From Syntrophaceae bacterium UBA6087 (GTDB taxonomy: Bacteria; Desulfobacterota; Desulfomonilia; UBA1062): 64,000 nucleotides of DNA. Positions 15,152 through 24,377 of this stretch are shown here, in pieces (position 1 is the first letter of the stretch; each line of letters opens with the position of its first letter). The notes beneath the pieces were generated by a model, which worked only from the letters and a program-made list of their open reading frames with translations, did no database searches and was not told the DNA's origin. The DNA is taken from assembly GCA_002448235.1 (NCBI GenBank), contig DIXF01000011.1:248001-312000 (forward strand). Reading direction: 5' to 3'. The position numbers were made by a program, and so were the translations under genes.

Positions 15152-17080
15152 TCAGAGCAGGTAGGCGATGACGCCGGAAACGGCAATCGCCACCGTTGTA
15201 TTCAAGGCCATCGAGTACAGGGCCACCTTCCAACCCCCCTCTTTCCACAGCGTCGAAACGGTTGCGATGCAGGGGATATAGAGCACCGTAAAGACAACGA
15301 GCACAAGGATCTGCTCAGGGGAAAGAACCGATGCCACGTCCAGGGTGTTCAGGGCCGAGTTCAGCATGATCAGGGTGAGCTCTTTCCGGAAAATCCCGAA
15401 GAAAAGGGTTATCCCAAGCTCCTTTGGGAGATCGAGGATTCCTGAAGTGACCGGCGCAAGAACCCAGTTGATGATGCCGTCAATCCCGACCTGAGACAGG
15501 ACGGCGAGCACGATGCTCGATAGTGCGATCACGGGCCAGGCGAACATGAGAAACTCCAGCATCCGTGCCCACACTTTTTTGAATATGATATGGAGGTAGG
15601 GCCTCCTCAACGGTGGCACGTCCATGATGATGCCGGGGGATACGTCGACGTGGAACCGCGACAGGACAAAGGAGACCGCAAGCGCAACGGCTATGTTGCC
15701 GAGATAGATGAGCGTCGTATACCCGGCGCCCAGATATTTCCCGGCCAGGGCGAAGATCACCACGGTCCGCGCAGAGCATGAGATGAACGGGACGATGAGC
15801 ATGGTGATCATCCGGTCGCGCTCGTATTCCAGGTTCCGCGCGGCCATGATCGCCGGGACATTACAGCCGTAACCCAGGATGATGGGGACCACGGACTTCC
15901 CGTGCAGCCCGAACCGGTGGAGCAGTCCGTCCACCATGAAGGCGATCCTCGGCAGCAGCCCCGTATCTTCGAGGAGGGAAAGAAGGATCAGCAGCGGGAC
16001 GAGGTAAGGCAGGACAATGCCTACGCCGGCCGTGAACCCGTCATAAAACCCTGCAAGAAGCATCCCCGCTGTTCCGCCGGCAAGGCCCAGCACCTTCGAT
16101 CCAAGGGCTTCGAGCGGTTTTTCGAGCAGGCCCGAGATGAAATCTCCTATGGAAAACGATGCGTAAAACATCGCGAAGATCAGGCCGGTGATGGTCGCCA
16201 GTCCTCCTACCGGGTTGATGATGAACCGGTCGATCCGTTCGCCGAGGGAGGGTTTCGAACGGGATCTGACCACGGCCACCCGCTCGAAGAGATCGAGCAC
16301 GATCGCGTGTCGGTGCGAAGCGAACACGCCTGCCTCGGGCCATCCGTGCATCTCCGCGAGAAAGCGTCTGTTTTCGGCCACGTATTCCAGGAAGGCGCGA
16401 TCGGCCTCTCCGGCCATTTTTTCAAACTCCTCATCCATCTCCAGGAGCCTTAAGATGACGAACCGTTCGTCGATCTTCCAGGTCTGCCTCAAGGCATCCG
16501 GGTAGCGCTTCGCGATCCTTTCAATGCATTCCTCGACGTCTTTGTCGTAGACAGGTTTGATATGGCGGACATTTCCCTTTGCGACCCTCAAGGCGGCCTC
16601 GAACAGCTCCTGCACTCCGCTGCCCTGCACGGCCACAATGGGATACGCCTCTACCCCGGTCAGAGAGACCAGTTTATCCACATCTATCTCGACGCCCTTT
16701 TTTACGGCCTCGTCATGCATGTTCAGCGCGATCACCATGGGGACATCCATCTCGATGAGCTGAAGGGTGAGCTCAAGCGAGCGTGCCAGGATGGAGGAAT
16801 CGAGAACGTTGATGATGACGTCTACCGTTCCGGAAAGCAGGTAATCCCGCGCGACCTTCTCGGCGATGTCGTGGGTGGAGATGGAATAGGTGCCGGGCAG
16901 ATCGATGAGCCTGATCGTACGGCCCTCAAGCAGGACCTTGGTCTCGGTGAAGGATACGGTTGTGCCGGAAAAGTTTCCGGTGTTTACCTTGAACCCGGCA
17001 ACCGCATTGAAGATGGTCGACTTCCCGCAGTTCGGCTGGCCTGCCAGGGCAATGACGAGCTCTTCACCGGGCTTCTTCAT
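15152..17080 (-). CDS. feoB: Ferrous iron transporter FeoB
   Basis: 642-residue inner-membrane Fe(II) importer. The N-terminal G-protein domain has G1 GQPNCGKST, G3 LIDLPGTYS and G4 NMHD. It is followed by a helical spacer and a polytopic membrane part with the two Gate-like regions (FISCSARTVVIFALA and PCIATVSTLWKE). The start at 17080 has GGAG seven bases upstream and lies inside the 3' end of feoA (17-bp overlap), so the two are translationally coupled. Transport of Fe(II) suits an anoxic habitat. Confidence 0.97.
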   Translation of the reverse strand: MKKPGEELVIALAGQPNCGKSTIFNAVAGFKVNTGNFSGTTVSFTETKVLLEGRTIRLIDLPGTYSISTHDIAEKVARDYLLSGTVDVIINVLDSSILARSLELTLQLIEMDVPMVIALNMHDEAVKKGVEIDVDKLVSLTGVEAYPIVAVQGSGVQELFEAALRVAKGNVRHIKPVYDKDVEECIERIAKRYPDALRQTWKIDERFVILRLLEMDEEFEKMAGEADRAFLEYVAENRRFLAEMHGWPEAGVFASHRHAIVLDLFERVAVVRSRSKPSLGERIDRFIINPVGGLATITGLIFAMFYASFSIGDFISGLLEKPLEALGSKVLGLAGGTAGMLLAGFYDGFTAGVGIVLPYLVPLLILLSLLEDTGLLPRIAFMVDGLLHRFGLHGKSVVPIILGYGCNVPAIMAARNLEYERDRMITMLIVPFISCSARTVVIFALAGKYLGAGYTTLIYLGNIAVALAVSFVLSRFHVDVSPGIIMDVPPLRRPYLHIIFKKVWARMLEFLMFAWPVIALSSIVLAVLSQVGIDGIINWVLAPVTSGILDLPKELGITLFFGIFRKELTLIMLNSALNTLDVASVLSPEQILVLVVFTVLYIPCIATVSTLWKEGGWKVALYSMALNTTVAIAVSGVIAYLL

Positions 17081-17303
17081 CGCGGATCTCCACATGGGAC
17101 GCAATGCCGCGGCCGATCATGGTCCGTGTCCCCGTGAGGATATCCTCAACGAGCAAAGGACCCCTAAACGGCGCAGCCTGGATGATCCGCACCTTCTTCC
17201 CTTCGTACAGGCCAAGCCCTGCCATGCGGGCAGCCATTCCATTGCCGCCGGTAATCTTGCTGATGACGGCGATAGTCCCTTCTTTGAGATGTAGTAACTT
17301 CAA
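17064..17303 (-). CDS. feoA: Ferrous iron transport accessory protein FeoA
   Basis: 79-residue SH3-like cytoplasmic protein that works with FeoB. It starts at TTG (17303) with AAAGGAG eight bases upstream, and shows the family phrases ARMAGLGLYEGKKVRIIQ and HVEIR. It overlaps feoB and lies 142 nt downstream of fur on the same strand, so Fur control is likely. Confidence 0.93.
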   Translation of the reverse strand: MKLLHLKEGTIAVISKITGGNGMAARMAGLGLYEGKKVRIIQAAPFRGPLLVEDILTGTRTMIGRGIASHVEIRDEEAR

Positions 17304-17445
17304 GCCTGTTCTCCTTTGATTTCCAAACGGAAAAAAACATGATGATATTCCCCTGCAGCACGGATATCTCCGCCCCCTCCGCAGGGAATATGGCGGTTAT
17401 CCGCGATCGAAAGCCGCTGCAGCAAGACGACACGGACGGGCCCTT

Positions 17446-17943
17446 TCATGGTGTCTCTTTACTCCTGCAGTCAGGGCACAACCCTATCAGTTCCAGGTGG
17501 TGGCGTTCGAGGGTGAATCCATGCTCCCTGGCCACTGCATCCTGCAGGATCTCGATGGCCGGATAGCTGAATTCAACCTTATGGCCGCAGCACGAGCAGA
17601 CAAGGTGGTCGTGGTGCTCGCGGCCCCATACATGTTCATACCAGGCTCCCCCTGACCGGGTGTCCTCCTGCACGATGGCCCTCCGTATTATCCCCGCCTC
17701 TATGAGCAATGCCAGATTGCGGTAAATGGTGACCAGGGAAAGGTTGTATCCTTTTTCCCTCAGGAGCTTCAGGAGGTGGTCTGCGTGAAAGTGACCCTTC
17801 ATATCGCAAATAATTTTCAATAAATCGAGCCGTTCCTTCGTGAGCCTGCCGCCGTTAGCCTTCAATATTGAGTTGAATTTGACGAAACAATAGCCATCAT
17901 CAGAGCATTCCGAACAGGCAGGTTTTAACATATCTTGTTGCAT
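17446..17943 (-). CDS. fur: Fur-family metalloregulator with Cys-rich N-terminal extension
   Basis: 165-residue winged-helix repressor of the Fur superfamily. The DNA-binding region (KGHFHADHLLKLLREKGYNLSLVTIYRNL) is followed by the dimerisation domain with metal site HHDH and two CxxC pairs (CSCCGH and LCPDC) that bind structural zinc. The first 20 residues form an unusual extension with C10-x2-C13-x5-C19. It sits upstream of feoAB, so it is probably the iron regulator of that operon; a zinc or peroxide role cannot be excluded. No Shine-Dalgarno precedes the ATG. Confidence 0.92.
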   Translation of the reverse strand: MQQDMLKPACSECSDDGYCFVKFNSILKANGGRLTKERLDLLKIICDMKGHFHADHLLKLLREKGYNLSLVTIYRNLALLIEAGIIRRAIVQEDTRSGGAWYEHVWGREHHDHLVCSCCGHKVEFSYPAIEILQDAVAREHGFTLERHHLELIGLCPDCRSKETP

Positions 17944-17979
17944 ATTATTTTCATTAATTGAGTGCCTTTACTTTGTCAA
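17939..17979 (-). promoter_or_regulatory. fur promoter with possible Fur box; apparently leaderless
   Basis: TTGACA (17979-17974) and TAATGA (17956-17951) are 17 nt apart, and only 7 nt separate the -10 from the fur ATG. A Fur-box-like TGAAAATAATATGCA (17953-17939, about 10 of 14 consensus positions) covers the -10 and the start codon, which would allow autoregulation. Confidence 0.55.
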
Positions 17980-18141
17980 GCACCTCGGCGGTGCGTGGGT
18001 GCATCTGGCGTGGACAGGCCGGGGATGATAGGGTAGATTCATCCTCATGCCGGGACGGTAAGGCTTCAGTGTGCCGGGCCTTGGTGTGTCTCGGTATGGC
18101 TGGATATGATTCGCCTGATCGAAGGCTGAAAGGAGCTGGGG

Positions 18142-19287
18142 ATGACTGCTGAAAGGGCATTGAAACGCTCAATGATTGTCCTGGTGGTATGCATGGCGCT
18201 CGTTGCGGGCGGGGCGACAGGCTACCGGGCAGCCGTGGCCGCGCTGAAGGGCAGGGCGGTCTCGGCGCTCGGGCCGGACAGTGAGATCGGGGACATCCGG
18301 ATAGGCTGGGGCGGAGTCTGCATCGAGGGTGTGAAGATCAGGGGCACGGAGGGATGGCCTGCGGGTGATGCGCTCCGCGCCGAGCAGGTAATCCTGGTAC
18401 CCGGGTTCTTGAGTTTCTTATTCGGGCAAAACCGCATCCGGTCCATAACTATTGTCAGGCCCTACCTTTCCGTGCACCGGACAAAGGCCGGCAAAATCCT
18501 GGCCGTCCCGGGCCTCCTTGCCGGGGGAAAGGGCAGGGAGGCAGCCCTTGAGTCAGGAAAGCAGGCATCGGTGAGGATCGGGCAGATTACCCTTAAGGAC
18601 GGCGTGGTGGAGTTGTTCGATGATACGGTCGGGCGGTCCCGCCGGAAGATCCGTCTGGAGCAGATCCAGGCGTCGGTTGAGGATATCGATGCCCCGCTGC
18701 TGGCCGGCAGGAGCAGGTTCGATATCACGGGTGTGGTGAAAGGGAACCGCTGCGACGGGCAAGCAGAGCTCAGGGGGTGGGCCGAGATCGCTTCCAGAGA
18801 TTCATCGGTAAGCCTGCATCTTATATCCGTGGACATGGCCGAATTTCAGGACTATCTCACCGGCGCAGGCGACATACGGATTCGGAAAGGCTTGCTCGAC
18901 CTCGATCTCCAGTCCGATGTGAGGGACAACCGGCTGAAGGCGCCCGGAACAGTCGTGATGTCGGACCTGGAGCTCGCGCCCGCGAGAGGTTTCTGGGGCA
19001 CCTTCATGGGAATGCCCCGAAACGCGGTTCTGACTGTGCTTAAGGACAAGGGAAACAAACTCAGCCTGCACTTTGTCCTGGAAGGAGACATCAGTAACCC
19101 GCGATTCTCTTTCAATGAGACCCTTTCCACAAAGCTGGCCGTCTCCATGGCGGATACCTTGAAGGTGGGCATCGGCGGGGTTGCGAAAAGTGCAGGGGAC
19201 CTGGGGCAGAAAGGCGTCGAGACTGCCGAAGGTATCGTCAAGGGAGTGGGCGGCACCGTGCAGAGCCTTTTTGGAAGCGGGGAATAA
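18142..19287 (+). CDS. DUF748/AsmA-like envelope protein
   Basis: 381-residue protein with an N-terminal membrane anchor (about 11-30) and a long periplasmic beta-rich region. Characteristic phrases are IRSITIVRPYLSVHR, ITLKDGVVELFDD and LDLDLQSDVRDNRLKAPGTV, followed by FVLEGDISNPRFSF. AsmA/DUF748 proteins form elongated bridges that affect outer-membrane assembly or phospholipid transport. The Gly-rich C-terminus (KGVETAEGIVKGVGGTVQSLF) is amphipathic. GGAG precedes the ATG. It converges with mtgA with an 8-nt gap. Confidence 0.85.
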   Translation: MTAERALKRSMIVLVVCMALVAGGATGYRAAVAALKGRAVSALGPDSEIGDIRIGWGGVCIEGVKIRGTEGWPAGDALRAEQVILVPGFLSFLFGQNRIRSITIVRPYLSVHRTKAGKILAVPGLLAGGKGREAALESGKQASVRIGQITLKDGVVELFDDTVGRSRRKIRLEQIQASVEDIDAPLLAGRSRFDITGVVKGNRCDGQAELRGWAEIASRDSSVSLHLISVDMAEFQDYLTGAGDIRIRKGLLDLDLQSDVRDNRLKAPGTVVMSDLELAPARGFWGTFMGMPRNAVLTVLKDKGNKLSLHFVLEGDISNPRFSFNETLSTKLAVSMADTLKVGIGGVAKSAGDLGQKGVETAEGIVKGVGGTVQSLFGSGE

Positions 19288-19295
19288 GGCCGTCC

Positions 19296-20276
19296 CTACG
19301 GGATATTGTCGACCCGGCTGCCGGCCATGCCGACGGAGCTCTCGGGGGAAGGCTGACTCCCGGCGTCTCCGGCTGCGGTGCTCGGATCGATGGGATTCTC
19401 GATCTCGGAGAGAGTCGCCGGGCCTGAGGTGGTTGCCGTTTCCCCAAGCGAGGATGCCATGCTGTCCTGTCCCTCCCCGGGAAGCGGAGCGAGACCGCTT
19501 GTGTCGGATTCGCCGATCAGCCCTTCTGTCTGGGCCAGCTCCGTTTCTTCAGGGGCGTGAATGACTTCTTCATACTCCGGTATCACGATTCCCCGCTGGA
19601 CCATGATCCGGTAGATCATCTTCGAGCGGGCCCGGACATATCTCTTTTTGCCGGTCGGCTTATACCGTATGGGGTTGGGGAGTACGCTTGCGAGCCTGGC
19701 TGCTTCTTCGGCCGTGAGGGCAGAGGCGTTCTTTTTGTAATAATGACGCGATGCGGCCTGGATGCCGAAGATGCCGTCTCCCCATTCGGCGGCATTGAGA
19801 TAAAGCTCCACGATCCGCTTTTTCGAAAGGGCGCGCTCCATCCGCCATGCGAGTATGGCTTCCTTGAGCTTCCGGGTAGGGGTTTTCGAAGGGGAGAGAA
19901 AAAGGTTCTTCGCCAGCTGCTGAGTAATGGTCGAACCGCCTGCCTTGAATTTCTTCTTCTTCACGTCTTCTTCAAAGGCCTTCTGCATGGCGGTGAAATC
20001 GAACCCCTCGTGTCTGTAAAACTTGTCGTCCTCCGCAATGATGACGGCCTTGATGAGATAGGGCGAAATCTTTTTCAACGGCACCCATTTATGGTTGATC
20101 TTTTTATCCACCCCCTCCTTTTCCCACTGTTTTTCCCTGTACCTCATGAAGGCGGTCTCCTTCATGTGCGCTTTTTTCAACGCGGAGACATCGGGATAGA
20201 CAAAGTAAACGGCAATGTCTGCCAGGAGTACCAGCGTAACGATCAGGACCGGAAAGAAGACGTACTTTTTCAGCAT
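19296..20276 (-). CDS. mtgA: Monofunctional peptidoglycan transglycosylase with acidic C-terminal tail
   Basis: GT51-family glycosyltransferase that polymerises lipid II into glycan strands. After an N-terminal membrane helix (5-28) come the conserved motifs EDDKFYRHEGFD (with catalytic Glu), GGSTITQQLAKNLF, RKLKEAILAWRMER and EWGDGIFGIQAASRHYY. It has no transpeptidase domain. A roughly 85-residue low-complexity tail rich in Ser, Glu, Pro and Gly follows the catalytic domain; this is longer than in typical MtgA and of unknown role. Confidence 0.94.
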   Translation of the reverse strand: MLKKYVFFPVLIVTLVLLADIAVYFVYPDVSALKKAHMKETAFMRYREKQWEKEGVDKKINHKWVPLKKISPYLIKAVIIAEDDKFYRHEGFDFTAMQKAFEEDVKKKKFKAGGSTITQQLAKNLFLSPSKTPTRKLKEAILAWRMERALSKKRIVELYLNAAEWGDGIFGIQAASRHYYKKNASALTAEEAARLASVLPNPIRYKPTGKKRYVRARSKMIYRIMVQRGIVIPEYEEVIHAPEETELAQTEGLIGESDTSGLAPLPGEGQDSMASSLGETATTSGPATLSEIENPIDPSTAAGDAGSQPSPESSVGMAGSRVDNIP

Positions 20277-20757
20277 CGTGATGCCCTTGTTCTACTCATG
20301 GTGTGTGGATATCATGAGGCATCTCATAGAATAATTTCACGAAATAAGCAAATGGGCGGATACCATATGTCGCAAAAAAGGGCCGGCAAGGGTGCGGCAG
20401 CGCCCTGGGCGCTCTTATCCGGCGGTTAAGGTCGGCAGTGAAGGGTATGAAACGATCTGCTCCGGGGCCATGCCTTGCAGATAAAGAAGGGGAGGGATGG
20501 CCTCAAGACGAGACTCTCCCCTGGAAGAGGATGGATGATGAAGAAAAAGGCCCGGCCTGAAGAGGGCGAGACGCTCTCGCGAGGAGTGGTGTTAAGAAGA
20601 ATTGATCACCGTAAAATCTTACTTGCCTCCAAAATGAACAGCAGGCTTTGAGAGGCTGATGCCATAGGCTTGAACATATGGTCAGCCATTCCCGAAACCG
20701 ATTAAGAGATGCGCTGTTAACCGACAGTCGCCTGGTACATCGGGGGTGCGCTTCGGA
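20277..20757. other. Intergenic region between mtgA and the RRM gene
   Basis: 480 nt without a credible gene. A bulged hairpin, GGCTGA..CCAT with ATGG..TCAGCC (about 20655-20690), lies downstream of the RRM stop and could stabilise its 3' end. It lacks a U-run. The mtgA promoter should be in the left part; AT-rich sequence around 20325-20345 is a candidate. Confidence 0.4.
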
Positions 20758-21111
20758 TCAGTAGCGTCTTCCGCCGCCGCCACCACCGCCGCCTGGCCTT
20801 CCACCACCGGGTCTTCCGCCGCCCGGCCTTCCACCACCCGGCCTTCCGCCGCCCGGCCTGCCGCCTTCAGCGCGTGGGCGAGCCTCGTTGACGGTAATAT
20901 TCCTCCCTTTCAGGTCGTGACCGTTCAGCGAATCGATTGCAGACTGGGCTTCGGACTTCTCGGGCATTTCCACAAAGCCGAAACCTTTGGATTCGCCGCT
21001 GAACTTGTCTTTGATCACGTTGGCGGAGGATACCTGGCCGAAAGTTTCAAACGCATTTCGTAAATCATCTGGTGTGACGTCACGGGATAAATTGCCTACA
21101 TAAATATTCAT
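20758..21111 (-). CDS. Glycine-rich RRM RNA-binding protein
   Basis: 117-residue protein with one RNA-recognition motif (RNP2 IYVGNL at 3-8, RNP1 KGFGFVEM at 42-49) and a C-terminal tail of five GGGRP repeats ending GGGGGGRRY. It resembles cyanobacterial and proteobacterial Rbp proteins, often cold-induced RNA chaperones. The start at 21111 is fixed by AAAGGAG upstream; a longer frame to 21210 is not conserved. A -10-like TATAAT lies at about 21139-21144 without a good -35. Confidence 0.93.
   Translation of the reverse strand: MNIYVGNLSRDVTPDDLRNAFETFGQVSSANVIKDKFSGESKGFGFVEMPEKSEAQSAIDSLNGHDLKGRNITVNEARPRAEGGRPGGGRPGGGRPGGGRPGGGRPGGGGGGGGRRY
20791..20865 (-). repeat. Five tandem 15-bp units encoding GGGRP
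   Basis: Residues 83-107 of the RRM protein are five consecutive Gly/Arg/Pro pentapeptides, encoded by near-identical 15-bp units of the CTTCCRCCRCCCGGC type on the plus strand. Such a tract can expand or contract by slippage without changing frame. Confidence 0.85.
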
Positions 21112-21705
21112 CAAATCTCCTTTCTTTTGTGAAGACCCATTATACTCATCTCTATTCATTAAGCTACGTAATAATGAAGAATATGGACATCTTGCCGGTC
21201 CGCCGTACAAAAAGGATCCTGCACTCCGTTTCGGCAGAGATGAATCCGGCCCGTTCTGCCGCGGGCAGGTAAACCACCGGTTAAGGATGACTATATAAAC
21301 AACTTTATGGATCCTCTCCGATCGTGCAATCTTTTGAGGTTATAAATATTTGCCGGACTGAAGAAATCAATAGGTGTTCTGCTTGCGCGAATCGCACCAA
21401 GTGGGTGAGGATAGAGGCTTTTTCTCTTGAAGGCAGTCCTCCATCAAAGCTTCAGGATCGACGGGAGCAGGAACAGGCAGAGAACACAGCGAAAGGCCGG
21501 CAGCCGATAAAACGTGCGACCGGAGCGTTTGATAAGGTTGCCGCTTCCGTTATAATTACTCTCGATGCCATTTATCTCTGCATATTTATTGGAGACGCGG
21601 AAGCGGTTCTTCATGTATTGATCCGGATGGCTTCAAAAATACATTGTTCACGTGGGGGGTATACAATTCTCTTGCCCGAAGAAGAAACAACGGGGTGTCG
21701 GGAAT
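21112..21705. other. Intergenic region upstream of the radical SAM gene
   Basis: About 590 nt. An open frame at 21324-21713 has no family features, no ribosome-binding site and runs into the next gene, so I do not call it. The RRM promoter lies at the left end, and a promoter for the radical SAM gene was not identified. Confidence 0.4.
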
Positions 21706-23010
21706 ATGCCTGATGTTGTCCTGATGTACCCGTACTTTCATCAGCCCGACCGCAATGCCATGCTCTTTCATCCGCTTGGTATTGCGCAGCTAAGCGCCGT
21801 TCTCCGGGATTCCGGAATACAAGCGTACACCATGGACCTTACCTTCGGATGGCCCGAAGGGGGAGCGGATACCCTGGCCGGGCTTCGCCCCAAGGTGGTC
21901 GGCATGTATGTCATGATGACCATGACCGAAAGCGCACTCATGCTCGCAAGGCTGGTCAGGGACCATTTTCCCGAAGTGCTCCTGGTATGCGGCGGACCCA
22001 TGCCGACATTGCGGCCCGAACAGTTCCGCCACGATTTCGATGTGGTGTTTTGCGGAGAAGCCGCACGGTCGTTTCCCCTGTTCTGCCGCGATTTCCTTGC
22101 CTCCGGCCGACTCGGAGAAGTCCTGCGGCACCATGACCTATATCCCGGGCTCCATGCCCTCAATCCCCTGGATAACGAAATTCTCTGTACGCCTGCGGAG
22201 TCCCTCGACCAAGACCAGATCAACAGCCTGCCCATCCCCAACCGGGAAGCGTTTCCCCACAGTCTCTACCAGCAGTCCTGGAGCTTGAGAGAGGGGTTTT
22301 CCCCTGCCGGCATCATGACCAGCTATGGTTGCCCTTATTCGTGCAGCTTCTGCTCCAAGCCGATTTTCGGCAGGTATTTCCGCCGCCGGGATATGGCCCG
22401 GGTCAGGGAGGAAATCGTCGATATCATGTCGTGGGGGTACGACGGGCTCTGGATCGACGATGACTGTTTCACCCTGGATCTCGCTCATGTCAGGTCTTTT
22501 TGCGAGATGATGATCAGGGAACGGTTCCATATGAAATGGATCTGCCTCTCGCGCACGGAAGACATTCCCCACGAGCTTGTCGGGCTTATGAAAGATGCCG
22601 GATGCAAGAAGGTGTTTTTCGGGCTGGAATCGGGCAGCAATGCAGTTCTGAAGCTCATGAACAAGCATACGACGGTCGAAGGGGCCGAGCGGACATTGAA
22701 GCTCTTTTCCCGGTACGGCATTGAAACCGCCGGATTCTTCATGGTGGGATACCCTGGCGAGACGTATGAGACCATCGAAGCTACGTTTGCATGGGCATTG
22801 ACGCTCCCCTTGAACGAGATATCCTTTACCATCCCGTTCCCTCTTCCCGATACGGCTCTTTATCAGCAGGTATCAGGGCTGCAGGAGAAGGCGGACTGGA
22901 GATACGAAAGCGAGAACCGCCTGATTTATAAATCGGACTTTGACGAAGAATACCTGCGAAAACGGATCGAGGAAACGTATGCGCAATTCACGGCCAAAAG
23001 CAATCCCTGA
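21706..23010 (+). CDS. B12-binding-domain radical SAM protein
   Basis: 434-residue enzyme with an N-terminal cobalamin-binding-like Rossmann domain (MYPYFHQPDRNAMLFHPLGI, CGGPMPTLRPEQF) and a radical SAM domain with C-x3-C-x2-C in GCPYSCSFCSK. The substrate phrase FFGLESGSNAVLKLMNK and MVGYPGET are typical of the family, whose members methylate or rearrange unactivated carbons. The DxHxxG motif of true B12 binders is not visible, so cobalamin may not bind. The ATG at 21706 fits the conserved start (MPDVVLMYP). Its substrate is unknown. It overlaps the next gene by 32 nt. Confidence 0.9.
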   Translation: MPDVVLMYPYFHQPDRNAMLFHPLGIAQLSAVLRDSGIQAYTMDLTFGWPEGGADTLAGLRPKVVGMYVMMTMTESALMLARLVRDHFPEVLLVCGGPMPTLRPEQFRHDFDVVFCGEAARSFPLFCRDFLASGRLGEVLRHHDLYPGLHALNPLDNEILCTPAESLDQDQINSLPIPNREAFPHSLYQQSWSLREGFSPAGIMTSYGCPYSCSFCSKPIFGRYFRRRDMARVREEIVDIMSWGYDGLWIDDDCFTLDLAHVRSFCEMMIRERFHMKWICLSRTEDIPHELVGLMKDAGCKKVFFGLESGSNAVLKLMNKHTTVEGAERTLKLFSRYGIETAGFFMVGYPGETYETIEATFAWALTLPLNEISFTIPFPLPDTALYQQVSGLQEKADWRYESENRLIYKSDFDEEYLRKRIEETYAQFTAKSNP

Positions 23011-23848
23011 AGGGAGCGACAAAAGAAGTCAGTCTTATGCTCAGAGGCATGAGCTTGTCTTGTCCTCCGGGCTCTCCTTGGTTCATGATCCCTTTGTGCA
23101 CCGGGGCAAAACCGTCGGCATGGATAAAGGGCTCTTCATATTCATCAGGGGAAGACTCTGTGCGGGAGAGTCGGCGGGGCTCGGCCTCCCGGTATGGAAA
23201 ACGGGCGGAATAACCTTTTTCCCGTCATCGAAGTTCATGGAAGCTGCCGGAGAAAACACAATTCATAAGGTTTTCACTTTTGACCGGACGATCGCATGGA
23301 CCATATCCGGGATGAAAGCACCGGCCGGGTTCGGCTGGATAATGGAGCGCCTGGTAGAGGGATACATGAAAAAAACGGCATGGCAGAAACTGTTTTTAAA
23401 GGTGCGTAACCGCGCGTTTTCAACGCTCAGGATAAAGAGCGGGATGGTGCCTTGTAAGAAAGGGAAGGGCTCTTGCGAGGTGACTTACGAAGCAGTTCCC
23501 GAAGGGATGCTTGTGCATGTTGTAAGCTTTCTGCCCGGAGGGCAGGGGCGCCTGATCATGCTGAACGAAGTGGACGGGGAGAGTTTTTCCGTATTGAGAA
23601 TGGGAAATAGGCTCTATAAAGGGCAGGAGATCCCGGCATGGGCAGAGGCGTCATTCGATGCGGTTATTGAGAGCCCCAAGCTTAGGATCGGGGTATCCTT
23701 GGCTCCGGATAAGGGTGAGGACCCATCCGGCTATACCGTTTTCTGCGGCCGCGAGCTCGGGTTCGGACTCGACTGGGCCGGTATTTCTCTCGTGAACGGG
23801 AGCCGCAGCTTTACCTACCAGGTCCGGATCAAACAACTGCCCGATTGA
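22979..23848 (+). CDS. Unrecognised protein coupled to the radical SAM gene
   Basis: 289 residues from the ATG at 22979, which has GAGG six bases upstream and overlaps the radical SAM stop region. No signal peptide, no transmembrane segment and no motif that I can assign. The sequence is beta-rich with recurring aromatic and Gly residues (LSSGLSLVHDPFVHRGKTV, FTFDRTIAWTISGMKAPAG, GFGLDWAGISL). Coupling suggests that it is a substrate, partner or modifier for the radical SAM enzyme. A later start is possible. Confidence 0.7.
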   Translation: MRNSRPKAIPEGSDKRSQSYAQRHELVLSSGLSLVHDPFVHRGKTVGMDKGLFIFIRGRLCAGESAGLGLPVWKTGGITFFPSSKFMEAAGENTIHKVFTFDRTIAWTISGMKAPAGFGWIMERLVEGYMKKTAWQKLFLKVRNRAFSTLRIKSGMVPCKKGKGSCEVTYEAVPEGMLVHVVSFLPGGQGRLIMLNEVDGESFSVLRMGNRLYKGQEIPAWAEASFDAVIESPKLRIGVSLAPDKGEDPSGYTVFCGRELGFGLDWAGISLVNGSRSFTYQVRIKQLPD

Positions 23849-23927
23849 TGCCCGGGGATAGCCGGTTTTCTCAGCGCTAGTCCGGCCCTTGTATGCCGGT
23901 TGGCGTTGTCGGCGGCCGTTGCGGGCA

Positions 23928-24377
23928 TCATGCCCTTACGAGCAGCACCGGTGATTTTGCCTTCTCCGTAACTCTGTCCGCTACACTGCCGAGCAGAGTC
24001 TTTTTTAAGCCGGTTTTGCCATGGGAAGCGATAACGATAAGATCGATGTCCTTTTTTTCCTGTTCCTTTAAAATTTCATCATACGGGACACCTTTTATTA
24101 TATCGAAATCTATCTCCACAGGGGTACGCCCTGACACCCGGGATACCTCGTCCGTCATCAGTTCCTTTGATTTGATAAGACTCTCTTTTTCCAGTTGATC
24201 GACGGTCTCTTGAGGCAGGCAGTATTCAGTGACGCACTGCTGGATATATTCATCGATCACGTGGAGAAGATAGATTTTGGAGTTGTACTTTTCCGCTATG
24301 TCCACAGCCTGTTTCAGCGCCTGATCCGAGTATTCCGAGAAATCGGTGGGTACGAGGATTTTTTTCGGTCCGAACAT
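23928..24377 (-). CDS. Universal stress protein (UspA family)
   Basis: 149-residue Usp domain. The start KKILVPTDFSEYSDQAL and the nucleotide-binding end IVIASHGKTGLKKTLLGSVADRVTEKAKSPVLLV (G-2x-G-9x-G-S/T type) show an ATP-binding subtype. The ATG at 24377 has GGGAGG upstream. It is transcribed alone, opposite to its neighbours. Confidence 0.95.
   Translation of the reverse strand: MFGPKKILVPTDFSEYSDQALKQAVDIAEKYNSKIYLLHVIDEYIQQCVTEYCLPQETVDQLEKESLIKSKELMTDEVSRVSGRTPVEIDFDIIKGVPYDEILKEQEKKDIDLIVIASHGKTGLKKTLLGSVADRVTEKAKSPVLLVRA

Noticed and set aside
20791..20865. Short-repeat array resembling CRISPR
   Set aside because: The units are 15 bp, contiguous without spacers, and encode the Gly-rich tail of a protein.
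21324..21713. 129-residue open frame upstream of the radical SAM gene
   Set aside because: No Shine-Dalgarno, atypical composition, and it runs into the start of a well-supported gene in another frame.
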